Assembly (NCBI GenBank): GCA_902761735.1
Contig: CACWLL010000009.1
Coordinates: 17,715 to 81,714 of the forward strand
Direction of reading: 5' to 3'
Origin: an uncultured bacterium
GTDB taxonomy: Bacteria; Cyanobacteriota; Vampirovibrionia; Gastranaerophilales; Gastranaerophilaceae
DNA: 64,000 nucleotides
The position numbers and the translations under genes are program-made. Shown here in pieces: positions 39,823 through 48,981 of this stretch (the first letter of the stretch is position 1; each line of letters starts with the position of its first letter). The notes below the pieces were generated by a model. That model was not told the DNA's origin and searched no databases. It saw nothing but the letters and a program-made list of their open reading frames with translations.

Positions 39823-41598
39823 TTAAACCCCAACTTTTAAGCATTTTGTTATGTCTTCAATAATTTGTGACGGAGTTAATCTGTAACGTCGGTACAATTC
39901 ATCAAGAGGTACTCTGTCGGTAAATTCTTTGTTTGCTCCGTAATTCAGAACTTTTACGTCAGAATTTCCAAGATAGCCGGCTATCTTTTCTCCAAAGCCG
40001 CCGTTGAGTTCTCCGTCCTCAAGAGTTATGACAACATCGTGATTTTTCTTAAGGCTGTCAAGCATTTCCTTATCAATTCCTGTTATAAATCTTGGATTAA
40101 TTAATGTCGTATCAATATTCAATTTAGATTTTATTTCTTCAGCAATATTTTCTGCTAACCAATAGAAATTGCCTAAACCGATAATTGCTATTTTTTCGCC
40201 TGATTTAACCATTTTAAATTTGTTTATTGCGTTTGAATAATTTGTGGTATCTTTTATTCCTGTAGAATTTAGTCCGCAGGTTGGTACTCTGATTGCAGTT
40301 GAATATTGTGTCTGATTTACAGACCAATCAAGCATTGCAAGATATTCCTCTTTATTCGTAGGTGCAAGGTAAACAAGGTTAGGAATGTTACCCATCATTG
40401 CCATATCAAATGTGCACAAATGAGTTGCATCTGCACCTGAAATTCCGCCCCACCAAATCAAAAGAGTTATTGGAGAATTGTTCAAGCATAAATCTTGAGA
40501 TAGTTGGTCGTATGTTCTCTGGATGAATGAACTCATCACGTTAAGAATCGGTTTTGCACCACCTTTTGCTATTCCTGAAGAAAAAGCAACAGCGTGTTCT
40601 TCTGCAATACCTACATCAACATAGTGTTTCCCGAGTTGTTTTCTATAATTTGCATCAAACCCGAATACTCCGGGAGTGGCGGCATTTACAACCACAACAG
40701 ACTTATCTTCGTTTATTTTGTTTAAAATATAGTCCTTTGTGATGCTGTTCCAATTTTCGCCGGAAACCATATTGGAAACAGCGATTTCATTATTTTCATC
40801 TAAAGTGTTTGGCATAATCCAATGGAACATTTCTTTATTTTCCGTTGCTGCTTTTAATCCTCGCCCTTTTTCCGTAACAATATGTACTACGATAGGATGG
40901 TCTATATCTTTAACTTTTTTAAATCCGTCAATGAGTTTTTCAATATTATTGCCTTCTTTAATAAGCAGATAATCAAATCCCAAAGATTTGAAGAAATTGC
41001 ATTCTGCTTTTCCGTCAGAATCACGAAGTTCTTTAAGATTTTTATATAGTCCTCCCTCATTAGGCGCAATAGACATATCGTTATCGTTAACAATAATGAT
41101 TATATTAGAGCCTAAAACAGCTGCGTTATCTAATCCTTCTAAAGCTTCTCCGCCGCTAAGGGATCCATCACCAATAAGTGCAATAACATTACATTTTTCG
41201 CCCTTTAAATCTCTGGCTTTGGCAAGTCCTGTTGCAAGTGATACTGAAGTTGAGGTATGTCCTACCTTGAAGAAATCGTGTTCACTTTCTTCAGGTGCGG
41301 TGTAGCCTGTGTATTTATGATAATTTTCAGGATTTATAAAACCTTCTTTTCTTCCTGTAATAAATTTGTGCGGGTAACATTGGTGTGAAACATCAAATAC
41401 AATTTTGTCCGCAGGTGAATTGAATACATAGTGTAATGCTATTGTAGCTTCTGCAATCCCAAGATTAGGACCGCAGTGTCCGCTAATAGTATTAACTTTT
41501 TTTATAATAAAGTCTCTCATTTCATCTGCCAGTTGGCTCATTTCATTAAAGGATAATTTTTTAACATCATCAGGACTGTTTACTTTGTCTAAAATCAT
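39823..41598 (-). CDS. dxs: Divergent 1-deoxy-D-xylulose-5-phosphate synthase
   Basis: A 591-residue thiamine-diphosphate enzyme making DXP from pyruvate and glyceraldehyde-3-phosphate, the entry to the MEP isoprenoid pathway. The ThDP motif GDGSLSGGEALEGLDNAA continues to NDNDMSIAPN, and SGIAKGGAKPILNVMSSF covers the second half. Signature positions differ from the common form: SGHCGPNLG and DVSHQCYPHK replace GGHLGPNLG and DVGHQAYPHK. The chain is shorter than the usual 620-640. GGAGT precedes the ATG. No other MEP gene is here, but a prenyl synthase lies at 24948. Confidence 0.9.
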   Translation of the reverse strand: MILDKVNSPDDVKKLSFNEMSQLADEMRDFIIKKVNTISGHCGPNLGIAEATIALHYVFNSPADKIVFDVSHQCYPHKFITGRKEGFINPENYHKYTGYTAPEESEHDFFKVGHTSTSVSLATGLAKARDLKGEKCNVIALIGDGSLSGGEALEGLDNAAVLGSNIIIIVNDNDMSIAPNEGGLYKNLKELRDSDGKAECNFFKSLGFDYLLIKEGNNIEKLIDGFKKVKDIDHPIVVHIVTEKGRGLKAATENKEMFHWIMPNTLDENNEIAVSNMVSGENWNSITKDYILNKINEDKSVVVVNAATPGVFGFDANYRKQLGKHYVDVGIAEEHAVAFSSGIAKGGAKPILNVMSSFIQRTYDQLSQDLCLNNSPITLLIWWGGISGADATHLCTFDMAMMGNIPNLVYLAPTNKEEYLAMLDWSVNQTQYSTAIRVPTCGLNSTGIKDTTNYSNAINKFKMVKSGEKIAIIGLGNFYWLAENIAEEIKSKLNIDTTLINPRFITGIDKEMLDSLKKNHDVVITLEDGELNGGFGEKIAGYLGNSDVKVLNYGANKEFTDRVPLDELYRRYRLTPSQIIEDITKCLKVGV

Positions 41599-41729
41599 TT
41601 ATTACTCCGTTTCTTCTAATAATACCTATATATGTCTTATACCTTGATAATAATTTTACGTCAAGCGTCATGATTTTAAATATTTAAAAAATATTTTCGA
41701 AATTTAACATAAATAATTTAATCGGGTAG

Positions 41730-41758
41730 TTACAAAAAATTTTTTATTGTGCTAATAT
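41730..41758 (+). promoter_or_regulatory. Promoter of the 183-residue secreted protein gene
   Basis: TTACAA (41730-41735), 17 bases and an extended -10 TGC-TAATAT (41750-41758), 35 bases before the ATG. Confidence 0.5.
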
Positions 41759-41793
41759 GTTTTTGTGAAATGTTATAAGGGGAATTTTCTGAG

Positions 41794-42345
41794 ATGAATA
41801 AAACTAAAATTATTACTCCGTTGTTAATATTATCAGTAGCTTTAGGTATAGGGTTTGCACAAGGTTCGTCTGTCGATCCTGTAAAAACTATTAACAGATT
41901 GAATAATGGTAATAAAGTCCAAACCGAAGCACCTGTAAAAACACCTCAAAAGGCGGTTGCGACAAATCCTTCCGCATCATCAAAAAATTATTTAATGGTG
42001 TCACCACTGGAAGTTGTTGCAAGACCAAAATTTTATCTTGGTAAAAATGTAAAATTCAGAGCAAAATTTGATAAATTTTCAACATTAGGATTGGATTATA
42101 AACCTGCATTCAGAAGTTCCGAAAAATATATATCATTATTAATTCAAAGACCGGATTCATACGGGCATGATATTCCGTTATCGGAGTTGAAGATATTTGT
42201 TGACAGAACAAGTGCTGAAAAACATATTGATTTGAACTCGGGTGATGAAATTGAGGTTGCAGGAAATATATTTTCTGTAGCTCTGGGTGATGCTTGGATG
42301 AATGTTGAAAATTTCACTGTATTAAAAACCGCAGCAGTAAAGTAA
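41794..42345 (+). CDS. Small secreted protein, OB-like
   Basis: A 183-residue exported protein with a signal peptide (KIITPLLILSVALGIGFAQG), a Lys/Pro/Ala/Thr-rich linker (about residues 30-65) and a C-terminal beta-rich domain. In that domain LEVVARPKFYLGKNVKFRAK and SGDEIEVAGNIFSVALGDA resemble the barrel strands of periplasmic OB-fold proteins. AAGGGG lies upstream of the ATG. It sits 40 bases before the GH57 gene, which has its own -10 box. Function unknown. Confidence 0.7.
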   Translation: MNKTKIITPLLILSVALGIGFAQGSSVDPVKTINRLNNGNKVQTEAPVKTPQKAVATNPSASSKNYLMVSPLEVVARPKFYLGKNVKFRAKFDKFSTLGLDYKPAFRSSEKYISLLIQRPDSYGHDIPLSELKIFVDRTSAEKHIDLNSGDEIEVAGNIFSVALGDAWMNVENFTVLKTAAVK

Positions 42346-42357
42346 TCAGCTATTCAG

Positions 42358-42366
42358 TGTTATAAT
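42358..42366 (+). promoter_or_regulatory. Extended -10 promoter of the GH57-type gene
   Basis: TGT-TATAAT (42358-42366), 19 bases before the ATG, followed by AAGGGG as ribosome binding site. Confidence 0.5.
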
Positions 42367-42385
42367 ATTTAAGGGGTTAAGAGAG

Positions 42386-44893
42386 ATGGCAGATATAAAA
42401 GAAACAAAATCCGAAAAAGACGTTTTTTTGACTATTCACGGGCATTTTTATCAGCCTCCCAGAGAGAATCCTTGGCTGGATGCTATTGAGTTGCAGGATA
42501 GTGCGCTGCCTTTTCACGATTGGAACGAAAGAATAAATCGTGAATGCTATAACCCGAATTCTGTATCAAAAATTGTAGATAATCGTAATCATATTCTTGA
42601 TATGGTTAATAACTATGAATATATGAGTTTCAATTTTGGTCCTACATTGTTATCGTGGATGGAAAAATTTGCACCTCATACATACGAAAGGGTTATAAAA
42701 GCAGATATAGAAAGCAGAGTTGCTCATAATGGTCATGGAAATGCAATGGCTCAAGTGTACAATCATATTATAATGCCGCTTGCGAATGAACATGATAAGG
42801 AAACACAGGTAAAGTGGGGTATTTATGATTTCGAATACCGTTTTGGGCGTAAACCTGAAGGTATATGGCTTGCAGAAACGGCTGCAGATGATGATACATT
42901 AAGAGTTTGTGAGGCAAACGGTATAAAATTTATAGTGCTTTCACCTTATCAGGCTGCACAAATACGTGAGGAGGGTACGAATAATTGGCAGGATGTAAGC
43001 TGGGGTAATATTGATCCGGCACGTTCTTACAGATATTATATAAAATCAGCACCCGGTAAATATATAGATTTGTTTTTCTATGATGGTGCAATTTCTCGTT
43101 CGGTTGCATTTGATGAACTTTTAAAAGACGGAAATAAATTTGTAAAGCGTTTAAAAGAAGGTATTTCTGATTTAAGAGATTATCCTCAGCTTATAAATAT
43201 TGCAACTGACGGGGAGAGTTATGGTCACCATACAAAGTTTGGTGATATGGCACTTGCTTATGTCGTAAAAGTCAGAGCAGAAGCAGAGGGCTTTAAAATA
43301 ACAAATTATGCCGAATATTTGTCTAAATACAGAAGTAATTATGAAGTTGATATAAAGCAGGGTTCCTCTTGGAGTTGTTTCCACGGTGTCGGCAGATGGA
43401 AGGAAGATTGCGGCTGTTCTACGGGTGGGCATCCGGGTTGGAATCAAAAATGGAGAAAACCGTTAAGAGATGCTCTTGATTATTTGAGAGATGAACTGGT
43501 AAAAGTCTTTGAAAAAGAAGGTACAAGGTATTTTGAAGATGTATGGGCAGTTCGTAATGATTATATACGTGTTGTATTAGACAGAAGTCGTATGAATTTA
43601 GAAAGTTTTCAACGAGAAAATTTCTTGCCGGATTTGTCCGATGATGATAAGGTAAGAGCGATGGAATTGCTTGAAATTCAGCGTCAAGCAATGTTGATGT
43701 ATACAAGTTGCGGATGGTTTTTCTCGGAAATTTCAGGTATTGAAACGGTTCAAATTATGAAATATGCGGCACGGGCTATGCAATTGGCGTCGAAATTTAC
43801 CGGTAAAAATCTGGAAAAGAAATTTTTAGAGATTCTTTCCGAGGCAAAAAGTAATATCCCTGAATTCGGTACTGGAAAGGATATTTTTGAAAAGTTTGTT
43901 CGTCCGTCAATTGTTACTCTTAAGCAAATTGCGTGTTTGTGGGCTGTTTCATCTTTATATCAAGATTTTGAAGATGAAGAAAATATATATTGTTATACGG
44001 TTACCCGTGAAGATTATGAACATTTTCAAAAAGGTAATTCTACTCTTGCCGTCGGTCATATTGAAGTATTGTCAGGTATAACAGGTCAACGTTCAAACTT
44101 AATGTTTGCCTTGATGCAATATGCTGATGGCGATTTCCATTGTTCAATAAAAGAATATTCAGATGAAGATGAATACCAAAATATGAAACAATCTTTGGCA
44201 TGTACATTCAGGCAAAATACTATTACAGAAATAATACGAGCTCTTGATGAATGTTTTGGTAAAGAATATTTTACTTTGAAGGATATTTTCATTGAAGAAA
44301 GAAGAAAAATTCTCCAAATCTTATTGAGAAATAAGATGAAACGTTTCGCTCAAACATATCAAGCTTTATATAATGAGGCTAAGGGTTCAATAGGGCAAAT
44401 GCAAGAACTGGGCGTTGAGCTTCCGGAGGAATTTAAAATTGCTGCAAAATATGCTCTTAGTAAGAAATTTAATGATATTGTTACCGAGGCAGGCGGTTTT
44501 GTAGATGAAGCTGATTTACAGGTTATTAAAGGTATAAATTATGAAGCAAAGATTATAAATGTAAAACTTGATAAATCTCAAGCAAATAAAATTTTCGCAA
44601 AAAAAATAGAACAAAATATAAACCGTTTGGCATATAGTCTTGAATTCCAACAAGCGGAATTATTAATGGAAATATTTGATTATGCCGAAAAGATGGAATT
44701 AGAAATTGATATAGCAGAGGCACAAAATACATACTACACTCGCATATATCATAGAATAGGCGAGATTATTGATGTGGGTAAAAAATCGAAGCGACGCAGC
44801 GAAAAACATTTTGCACAAATGCTTCTTGAAATAGGTTGCAGGCTTAATATCAATACAGATTTTTATCAAAATATTTTAGATAAAGAATTATAA
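42386..44893 (+). CDS. Glycoside hydrolase family 57 / DUF3536 protein
   Basis: An 835-residue cytoplasmic protein with an N-terminal GH57-type barrel (about residues 1-310) and a DUF3536 C-terminal region. GH57 motifs are visible: HGHFYQPPRENPWLD, NGHGNAMAQVYNHIIMP, the nucleophile region EGIWLAETA, and ATDGESYGHH for the acid/base Asp. This architecture is found in Cyanobacteria and other bacteria and is thought to act on alpha-glucans (glycogen-type). The start is ATG 42386 with AAGGGG upstream, and an extended TATAAT box precedes it. No glycogen genes are adjacent, so the substrate is inferred. Confidence 0.9.
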   Translation: MADIKETKSEKDVFLTIHGHFYQPPRENPWLDAIELQDSALPFHDWNERINRECYNPNSVSKIVDNRNHILDMVNNYEYMSFNFGPTLLSWMEKFAPHTYERVIKADIESRVAHNGHGNAMAQVYNHIIMPLANEHDKETQVKWGIYDFEYRFGRKPEGIWLAETAADDDTLRVCEANGIKFIVLSPYQAAQIREEGTNNWQDVSWGNIDPARSYRYYIKSAPGKYIDLFFYDGAISRSVAFDELLKDGNKFVKRLKEGISDLRDYPQLINIATDGESYGHHTKFGDMALAYVVKVRAEAEGFKITNYAEYLSKYRSNYEVDIKQGSSWSCFHGVGRWKEDCGCSTGGHPGWNQKWRKPLRDALDYLRDELVKVFEKEGTRYFEDVWAVRNDYIRVVLDRSRMNLESFQRENFLPDLSDDDKVRAMELLEIQRQAMLMYTSCGWFFSEISGIETVQIMKYAARAMQLASKFTGKNLEKKFLEILSEAKSNIPEFGTGKDIFEKFVRPSIVTLKQIACLWAVSSLYQDFEDEENIYCYTVTREDYEHFQKGNSTLAVGHIEVLSGITGQRSNLMFALMQYADGDFHCSIKEYSDEDEYQNMKQSLACTFRQNTITEIIRALDECFGKEYFTLKDIFIEERRKILQILLRNKMKRFAQTYQALYNEAKGSIGQMQELGVELPEEFKIAAKYALSKKFNDIVTEAGGFVDEADLQVIKGINYEAKIINVKLDKSQANKIFAKKIEQNINRLAYSLEFQQAELLMEIFDYAEKMELEIDIAEAQNTYYTRIYHRIGEIIDVGKKSKRRSEKHFAQMLLEIGCRLNINTDFYQNILDKEL

Positions 44894-44968
44894 AATGTTT
44901 CATTTTATTTATCAAATTACATTAAAAAGCTTGTATAGCAGTGTCATGTAAAATAATGTTAAAAAATA

Positions 44969-44997
44969 TTTACAAATTGACATCCCTTTGATAGAAT
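44969..44997 (+). promoter_or_regulatory. rpsA promoter
   Basis: TTTACA (44969-44974), a 17-base spacer and TAGAAT (44992-44997), 43 bases before the ATG. Confidence 0.65.
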
Positions 44998-45040
44998 GTG
45001 AAAAAAGTTTATCAGATTAGTCTTAGAAAGTGGAGTAAAA

Positions 45041-46108
45041 ATGACATCAAAGGAATTAGATTTTGAAGAACTGCTAAAACAGTACGATTACAAGTTTCAA
45101 AAAGGGGATCTTGTAAAGGGTATAGTATGCGGTTATGACGGTCAGGGCGTAATGGTTGATATTGGTGCTAAGACTATTGCAGTGGTCCCAACCAGAGAAG
45201 CTGTTGACAAGGATGAAAAAGTTGAAGAAAAATTTGAAAAAGGTCAAGAATATGAATTTTTGATTATAAGAGAGGAAGATGAAGACGGAAAATTCTTACT
45301 TTCTCGTAAAAAAGTTGATTTTGCATATGCTTGGAAAGAACTTGAAAAAATTAAAGAAGCCGATGAAACAATTCTTGGTACAATTGCAGGAATTGTTAAA
45401 GGAGGTATTCTTGTTGAAGTTTCAGGTGTAAGAGGGTTTGTACCTTCTTCTCAGTTGAGAAGTAAAGAGTCTGATTTTGAAGTTGGCTCAAAAATTGAGC
45501 TTAAGATTTTAACTCTTGATAGCCAACAAAACAATTTTATACTGTCAAATAAGAAAGTATATGATGATAGTGCAGTTGAGGCAAGAAAAACCGTATTTTC
45601 TCAAATTGAAGCCGGTCAGGTAGTTAAAGGTGATGTTGTAAGAATTACCGACTTCGGCGCTTTTGTTGATTTGGGTGGAATTGATGGTTTACTTCCGCTT
45701 TCTCAACTTTCTTGGAGATGGATTGATCATCCGACAGATGTTCTTAATGTTGGGGATCAAATTGATGTAGAAGTTATCGCAGTTGATCACGAAAAACAAC
45801 GTGTATCCTTGAGTTTAAAAAATCTTGAGCCTGATCCTTGGGTTGAAGCTGAAAAACAAATCAAAGAAGGCGATAAGATTGAGGGTACAATTACAAGAAT
45901 TAAGCACTTTGGTGCATTTGTAGAAGTGTTCCCTGGTGTAGAAGCTTTGTTACCTCACAATGAAGTTGTTGAACTTCAAAATAGAGGCGGTAATATCTTA
46001 CAGGTTGGAGATAAGGTTATGACATATATCCTTAAATTCAATCCGAGTGATAAGAGAATTGCCCTTACAATCGATGAACCGACTGATGGTATTGAAGCTG
46101 ACGAATAA
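45041..46108 (+). CDS. rpsA: Small ribosomal subunit protein S1
   Basis: A 355-residue RNA-binding protein that brings mRNA to the 30S subunit. Four S1/OB repeats are visible: GDLVKGIVCGYDGQGVMVDI (about 22-85), a degenerate second (ILGTIAGIVKGGILVEVSG), VVKGDVVRITDFGAFVDLGG, and IEGTITRIKHFGAFVEVFPG. The short form with few repeats is typical of Cyanobacteria, Gram-positives and their relatives, rather than the six-repeat E. coli form. It has its own promoter and a strong terminator, so it is monocistronic. S1 is relevant here because leaderless mRNAs, suggested for several genes, may bypass it. Confidence 0.95.
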   Translation: MTSKELDFEELLKQYDYKFQKGDLVKGIVCGYDGQGVMVDIGAKTIAVVPTREAVDKDEKVEEKFEKGQEYEFLIIREEDEDGKFLLSRKKVDFAYAWKELEKIKEADETILGTIAGIVKGGILVEVSGVRGFVPSSQLRSKESDFEVGSKIELKILTLDSQQNNFILSNKKVYDDSAVEARKTVFSQIEAGQVVKGDVVRITDFGAFVDLGGIDGLLPLSQLSWRWIDHPTDVLNVGDQIDVEVIAVDHEKQRVSLSLKNLEPDPWVEAEKQIKEGDKIEGTITRIKHFGAFVEVFPGVEALLPHNEVVELQNRGGNILQVGDKVMTYILKFNPSDKRIALTIDEPTDGIEADE

Positions 46109-46132
46109 TTGTATTCGGCATATAAATATAGT

Positions 46133-46170
46133 AAAAAGCACTTTTCGTATTAGAAAAGTGCTTTTTATTT
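46133..46170 (+). terminator. Rho-independent terminator of rpsA
   Basis: A perfect 14-bp stem AAAAAGCACTTTTC/GAAAAGTGCTTTTT (46133-46166) with a six-base loop, ending in T-rich sequence on both strands. Confidence 0.9.
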
Positions 46171-46353
46171 TCTCATTTGTCTGAGGTAATTAGTTTTAAA
46201 TATCTACAGTAAATGTAGTATTTTTGCGTATTATAACAAAAGAATTAAAACATAGTGCCGTATAATATATTATAGGATATATTGACTTTTAAAAATTTAT
46301 CATTAAAAAGTTCAATGTAGTAGACAGGATAATATATACAAGGAGAACTGCTT

Positions 46354-47598
46354 ATGGGTATGGCAGCATCGCAAGCAAGATGGCTTGCATTAACGGCAAG
46401 AAAAACTAATGTAGAATACGAAGGACAGCAGGTAAACCAGGCTCGTACGGCTCTTGCGATGAAAAGTGCGAATACCTTTAATGAATTATTGGCTCTTCAA
46501 GTGCCGACTGCTCCGAGTACGCAGGATTTTACTAAAATCGAATATACATATATGGATGGGACAATTTCTGAAACAATTGAAGAAATGTCCTTATTGAATA
46601 ACGATCCTGAAGGATATAATTATATGGTTACACACTTCCATTATGCTGATATTTATACGGGTATTGAAAATATGCTTGTAAATCCGCAGGTTGCAATGGG
46701 AACTTCCGGTGTAAAAGATTATATTGAAAGAGGGGATATCACAAAAGAAGGTGATAATTATTATGTTAAAGGTGCTCTTGTTTCTCCATATAATCAAGAT
46801 GATATGGAGCAAAGAGCTGTCTATGAAAATATAATTGAAAATTATCCGGAAATAGGTAAGAAAAAATCAACACTTATGACTTATAATGGTACTGACGGGA
46901 AAATTCATTTTACATATTACGATGCGCTTGAATCTACGGCTGAGATGGTACCTGATTATTACTCAAAGAGTGATATTCCAAAATATGTCGGAACAGCGAA
47001 TCTGCAAAGTTATGATCCGGAAGATACTACTGATAAAGCTGCATATGATCAAATTTGCAGAGATTGGCCAAATTCCAATTTTGCAAAAGCTAATCCGTCA
47101 GACATCTACAAATGGGTGTACCAAGGTGAAGTCAGATATGCATGTGCAAAAGACTTAGAAACAAGTGCAAAAAGTGGTCCTGACCCTAAATCCCCGACAG
47201 AAAATCAGTCAAAATTGGCATACTATGTTGCAAAAGATTTGTCAACAAAGGTTGAAAATAAACAAAAAGCAATTGTAGATATTAATGATGAAGGACGTAT
47301 CGAAACAATCAGATATGAAAATTCTTCAGCAGTATATCCGGTAACTACCAATACAAAAACTGATACTGCAGCGTATGAAGATGCTATGAACCAGTATCAT
47401 TATAATATGGAAGTATATGAAAAAAGAATTGCAGATATTAATGCCAAGACAGAAAAAATTCAAGAACAGGATAGAACTCTTGAATTAAGATTACGTCAGT
47501 TGGATACAGAACAAGAAGCATTACAGACGGAAATGGAAGCAGTACAAAAAGTAATTCAGAAGAATATTGAATCTACATTCAAGACTTTCGAATCGTAG
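46354..47598 (+). CDS. MGM-family protein B (conserved ends, variable middle)
   Basis: A 414-residue protein. It shares its N-terminus (MGMAASQARWLALTARKTN, then GQQVNQARTALAMKSAN and VPTAPSTQDFTK) and its C-terminal helix (LELRLRQLDTEQEALQTEM, then FKTFES) with the protein at 23311. The middle is unrelated in sequence and shorter by about 80 residues, rich in Asp, Tyr and Thr. No signal peptide, membrane helix or catalytic motif. AAGGAG lies upstream of the ATG. It opens a cluster of four rightward genes, with the next gene 30 bases downstream. An exported or surface-assembling role is conceivable from the architecture but unproven. Confidence 0.85.
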   Translation: MGMAASQARWLALTARKTNVEYEGQQVNQARTALAMKSANTFNELLALQVPTAPSTQDFTKIEYTYMDGTISETIEEMSLLNNDPEGYNYMVTHFHYADIYTGIENMLVNPQVAMGTSGVKDYIERGDITKEGDNYYVKGALVSPYNQDDMEQRAVYENIIENYPEIGKKKSTLMTYNGTDGKIHFTYYDALESTAEMVPDYYSKSDIPKYVGTANLQSYDPEDTTDKAAYDQICRDWPNSNFAKANPSDIYKWVYQGEVRYACAKDLETSAKSGPDPKSPTENQSKLAYYVAKDLSTKVENKQKAIVDINDEGRIETIRYENSSAVYPVTTNTKTDTAAYEDAMNQYHYNMEVYEKRIADINAKTEKIQEQDRTLELRLRQLDTEQEALQTEMEAVQKVIQKNIESTFKTFES

Positions 47599-47628
47599 TT
47601 GGCTAAAATTATATAAAGAGAGGCAAAA

Positions 47629-48465
47629 ATGTCGTATAAAAATGATAGTTATCTGGTAATCGCAAATAAATTCGGGTCCGCAGGCTCCGATGCAAAGGCT
47701 CAGCTTTGGGAAACTTATGATCAGTTAAGAGATTTAACAATCTCCGGCACGGGTCAAGGTACCGGTTGGGGTATGACAGGCAGCTTTTTATATAGATTGG
47801 CTAGCCTTATGGCACCATCCTCTTATGCTAATTTGTTCGGAAGTTCGGAAACAATGAATATTCCGGGTACATCATATTATTCGGGATTAAATGGAGGTTC
47901 TTCTTTTGGATTAAATTCATTGTATAATTATTCCGGTTTCCCTGGTGGTGCCGCTCCTATTTCGTGGTCCGAAGGATTTGCGACAGGAGGAGCTTCCGCA
48001 TTATCGGGTTGGGGTACAGACAGTGCAACATCTTGGTCATCCATATCAGGAACACCAACGGGTTATGCATCGGGCATAGGCGGTATTGCTGACGTTGCAA
48101 GTGCAGCTGCTTATGGCGTTGGTGCGGCTAACGGATATGGCTTTGTCGGACGTAATATTGTACTGCCTGTTGCAAGTATGATTTCAGGTTGGGGTGGTAT
48201 TATGCAATCTGCAGCTCCGTATTTGGGAGAATACGGTTTACCTGCTCTTGTCATGGGTAATTTGATGCAAGGTATTACAACACCTGCCTTAGCTGCGTAT
48301 CAGAGAGTAACCGGTAATATTACTGCAAACGCTGATGCTATTCTTTCAAATAAAGTAAGAAATATTGAAACTATATGCAAAATGCTGGATACTCAAGGCG
48401 ACGTTGTAAAGAAGATGCTTAAAGAATCCATTGACAGTGATAGCAAAGCTATTCAAAACTTATAA
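47629..48465 (+). CDS. Gly/Ser/Ala-rich protein of the MGM cluster
   Basis: A 278-residue protein following MGM protein B by 30 bases with GAGAGG before the ATG. A short polar N-terminus (SYLVIANKFGSAGSDAKAQL) leads to a long low-complexity centre rich in Gly, Ser, Ala, Trp and Tyr (SGLNGGSSFGLNSLYNYSG, SEGFATGGASALSGWGTD). Weakly hydrophobic segments follow (VGRNIVLPVASMISGWGGIM, LPALVMGNLMQG). The end is a charged helix (RNIETICKMLDTQGDVVKKM). No known domain. The composition recalls structural or adhesive surface proteins. Function unknown. Confidence 0.8.
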   Translation: MSYKNDSYLVIANKFGSAGSDAKAQLWETYDQLRDLTISGTGQGTGWGMTGSFLYRLASLMAPSSYANLFGSSETMNIPGTSYYSGLNGGSSFGLNSLYNYSGFPGGAAPISWSEGFATGGASALSGWGTDSATSWSSISGTPTGYASGIGGIADVASAAAYGVGAANGYGFVGRNIVLPVASMISGWGGIMQSAAPYLGEYGLPALVMGNLMQGITTPALAAYQRVTGNITANADAILSNKVRNIETICKMLDTQGDVVKKMLKESIDSDSKAIQNL

Positions 48466-48596
48466 TGTAAAAAAATATTACGTCTTTTGTTTTATTTACG
48501 CTTGTACGTTAAAGTTTTTTGAATTTTTTCCGATATATTTATCGGAGAGTGAGCATATCATTCTTTGAGTGATACAGAAAAACACGTTAGGTTAAG

Positions 48597-48613
48597 ACAT
48601 GTTAAGAACATGT
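48597..48613. repeat. 17-bp palindrome upstream of the small coiled-coil genes
   Basis: ACATGTT-AAG-AACATGT lies about 80 bases before the 48692 start, in a 226-base spacer that also contains a CCGATA/TATCGG hairpin (about 48532-48547). A transcription-factor site is possible; no promoter is clear nearby. Confidence 0.45.
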
Positions 48614-48691
48614 TACAAAATAGGCAATATTTTGGGAAACTATGTTTTTATATACATGTAGAAATCTAAAGTGTTATAGGAGTAGATAAAT

Positions 48692-48921
48692 ATGGCGCTT
48701 CAAGATACTTTAGAGATGAATATAAAGAGAATGTTCGATTTCTTGATATATTCAAAGAACTTTATCATCAGAAAGAGTCCTCTAAAATCCTTGATGAACT
48801 CGATTGTGGAAGGCATAAAAGACTTTCTGACCATGAAAAAGAAATTAAAAATGGCTCAGTACAGACTAAATTATCATCAACATCAGTTCAGAAAAATGGA
48901 GCAGCTGATAGCAGAAAATAA
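48692..48921 (+). pseudogene. Probable true frame of the same gene, broken by a missing base near its start
   Basis: A frame open from 48670 to the stop at 48919-48921 has strongly AT-biased third positions (about one fifth G/C), like its neighbours, and encodes a hydrophilic helical protein (GASRYFRDEYKENVRFLDIF, then KELYHQKESSKILDELD). It has no ATG, GTG or TTG. If the ATGGCGCT at 48692 were ATGGGCGCT, the frame would begin MGASRYFRDEY right after the GGAG site. A lost G in a GGG run, by mutation or assembly error, is the simplest explanation. Confidence 0.5.
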
Positions 48922-48967
48922 CCAACACAGCTTTCTAAGGGGAAACAATCTGAATGAAACCAGATAA
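48692..48967 (+). CDS. Small gene of the MGM cluster; the open ATG frame is doubtful
   Basis: ATG 48692 has GGAG nine bases upstream and opens a 91-codon frame that ends just before the ribosome binding site of the next gene. Its codon use is atypical, however: the third position is nearly half G or C and Met/Ile are over-represented. A second frame over the same bases looks more like real coding sequence (see the overlapping entry). A gene is certainly likely here; which frame is translated is uncertain. Confidence 0.5.
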   Translation: MALQDTLEMNIKRMFDFLIYSKNFIIRKSPLKSLMNSIVEGIKDFLTMKKKLKMAQYRLNYHQHQFRKMEQLIAENNQHSFLRGNNLNETR

Positions 48968-48981
48968 AGGAAGCAAAGAAA

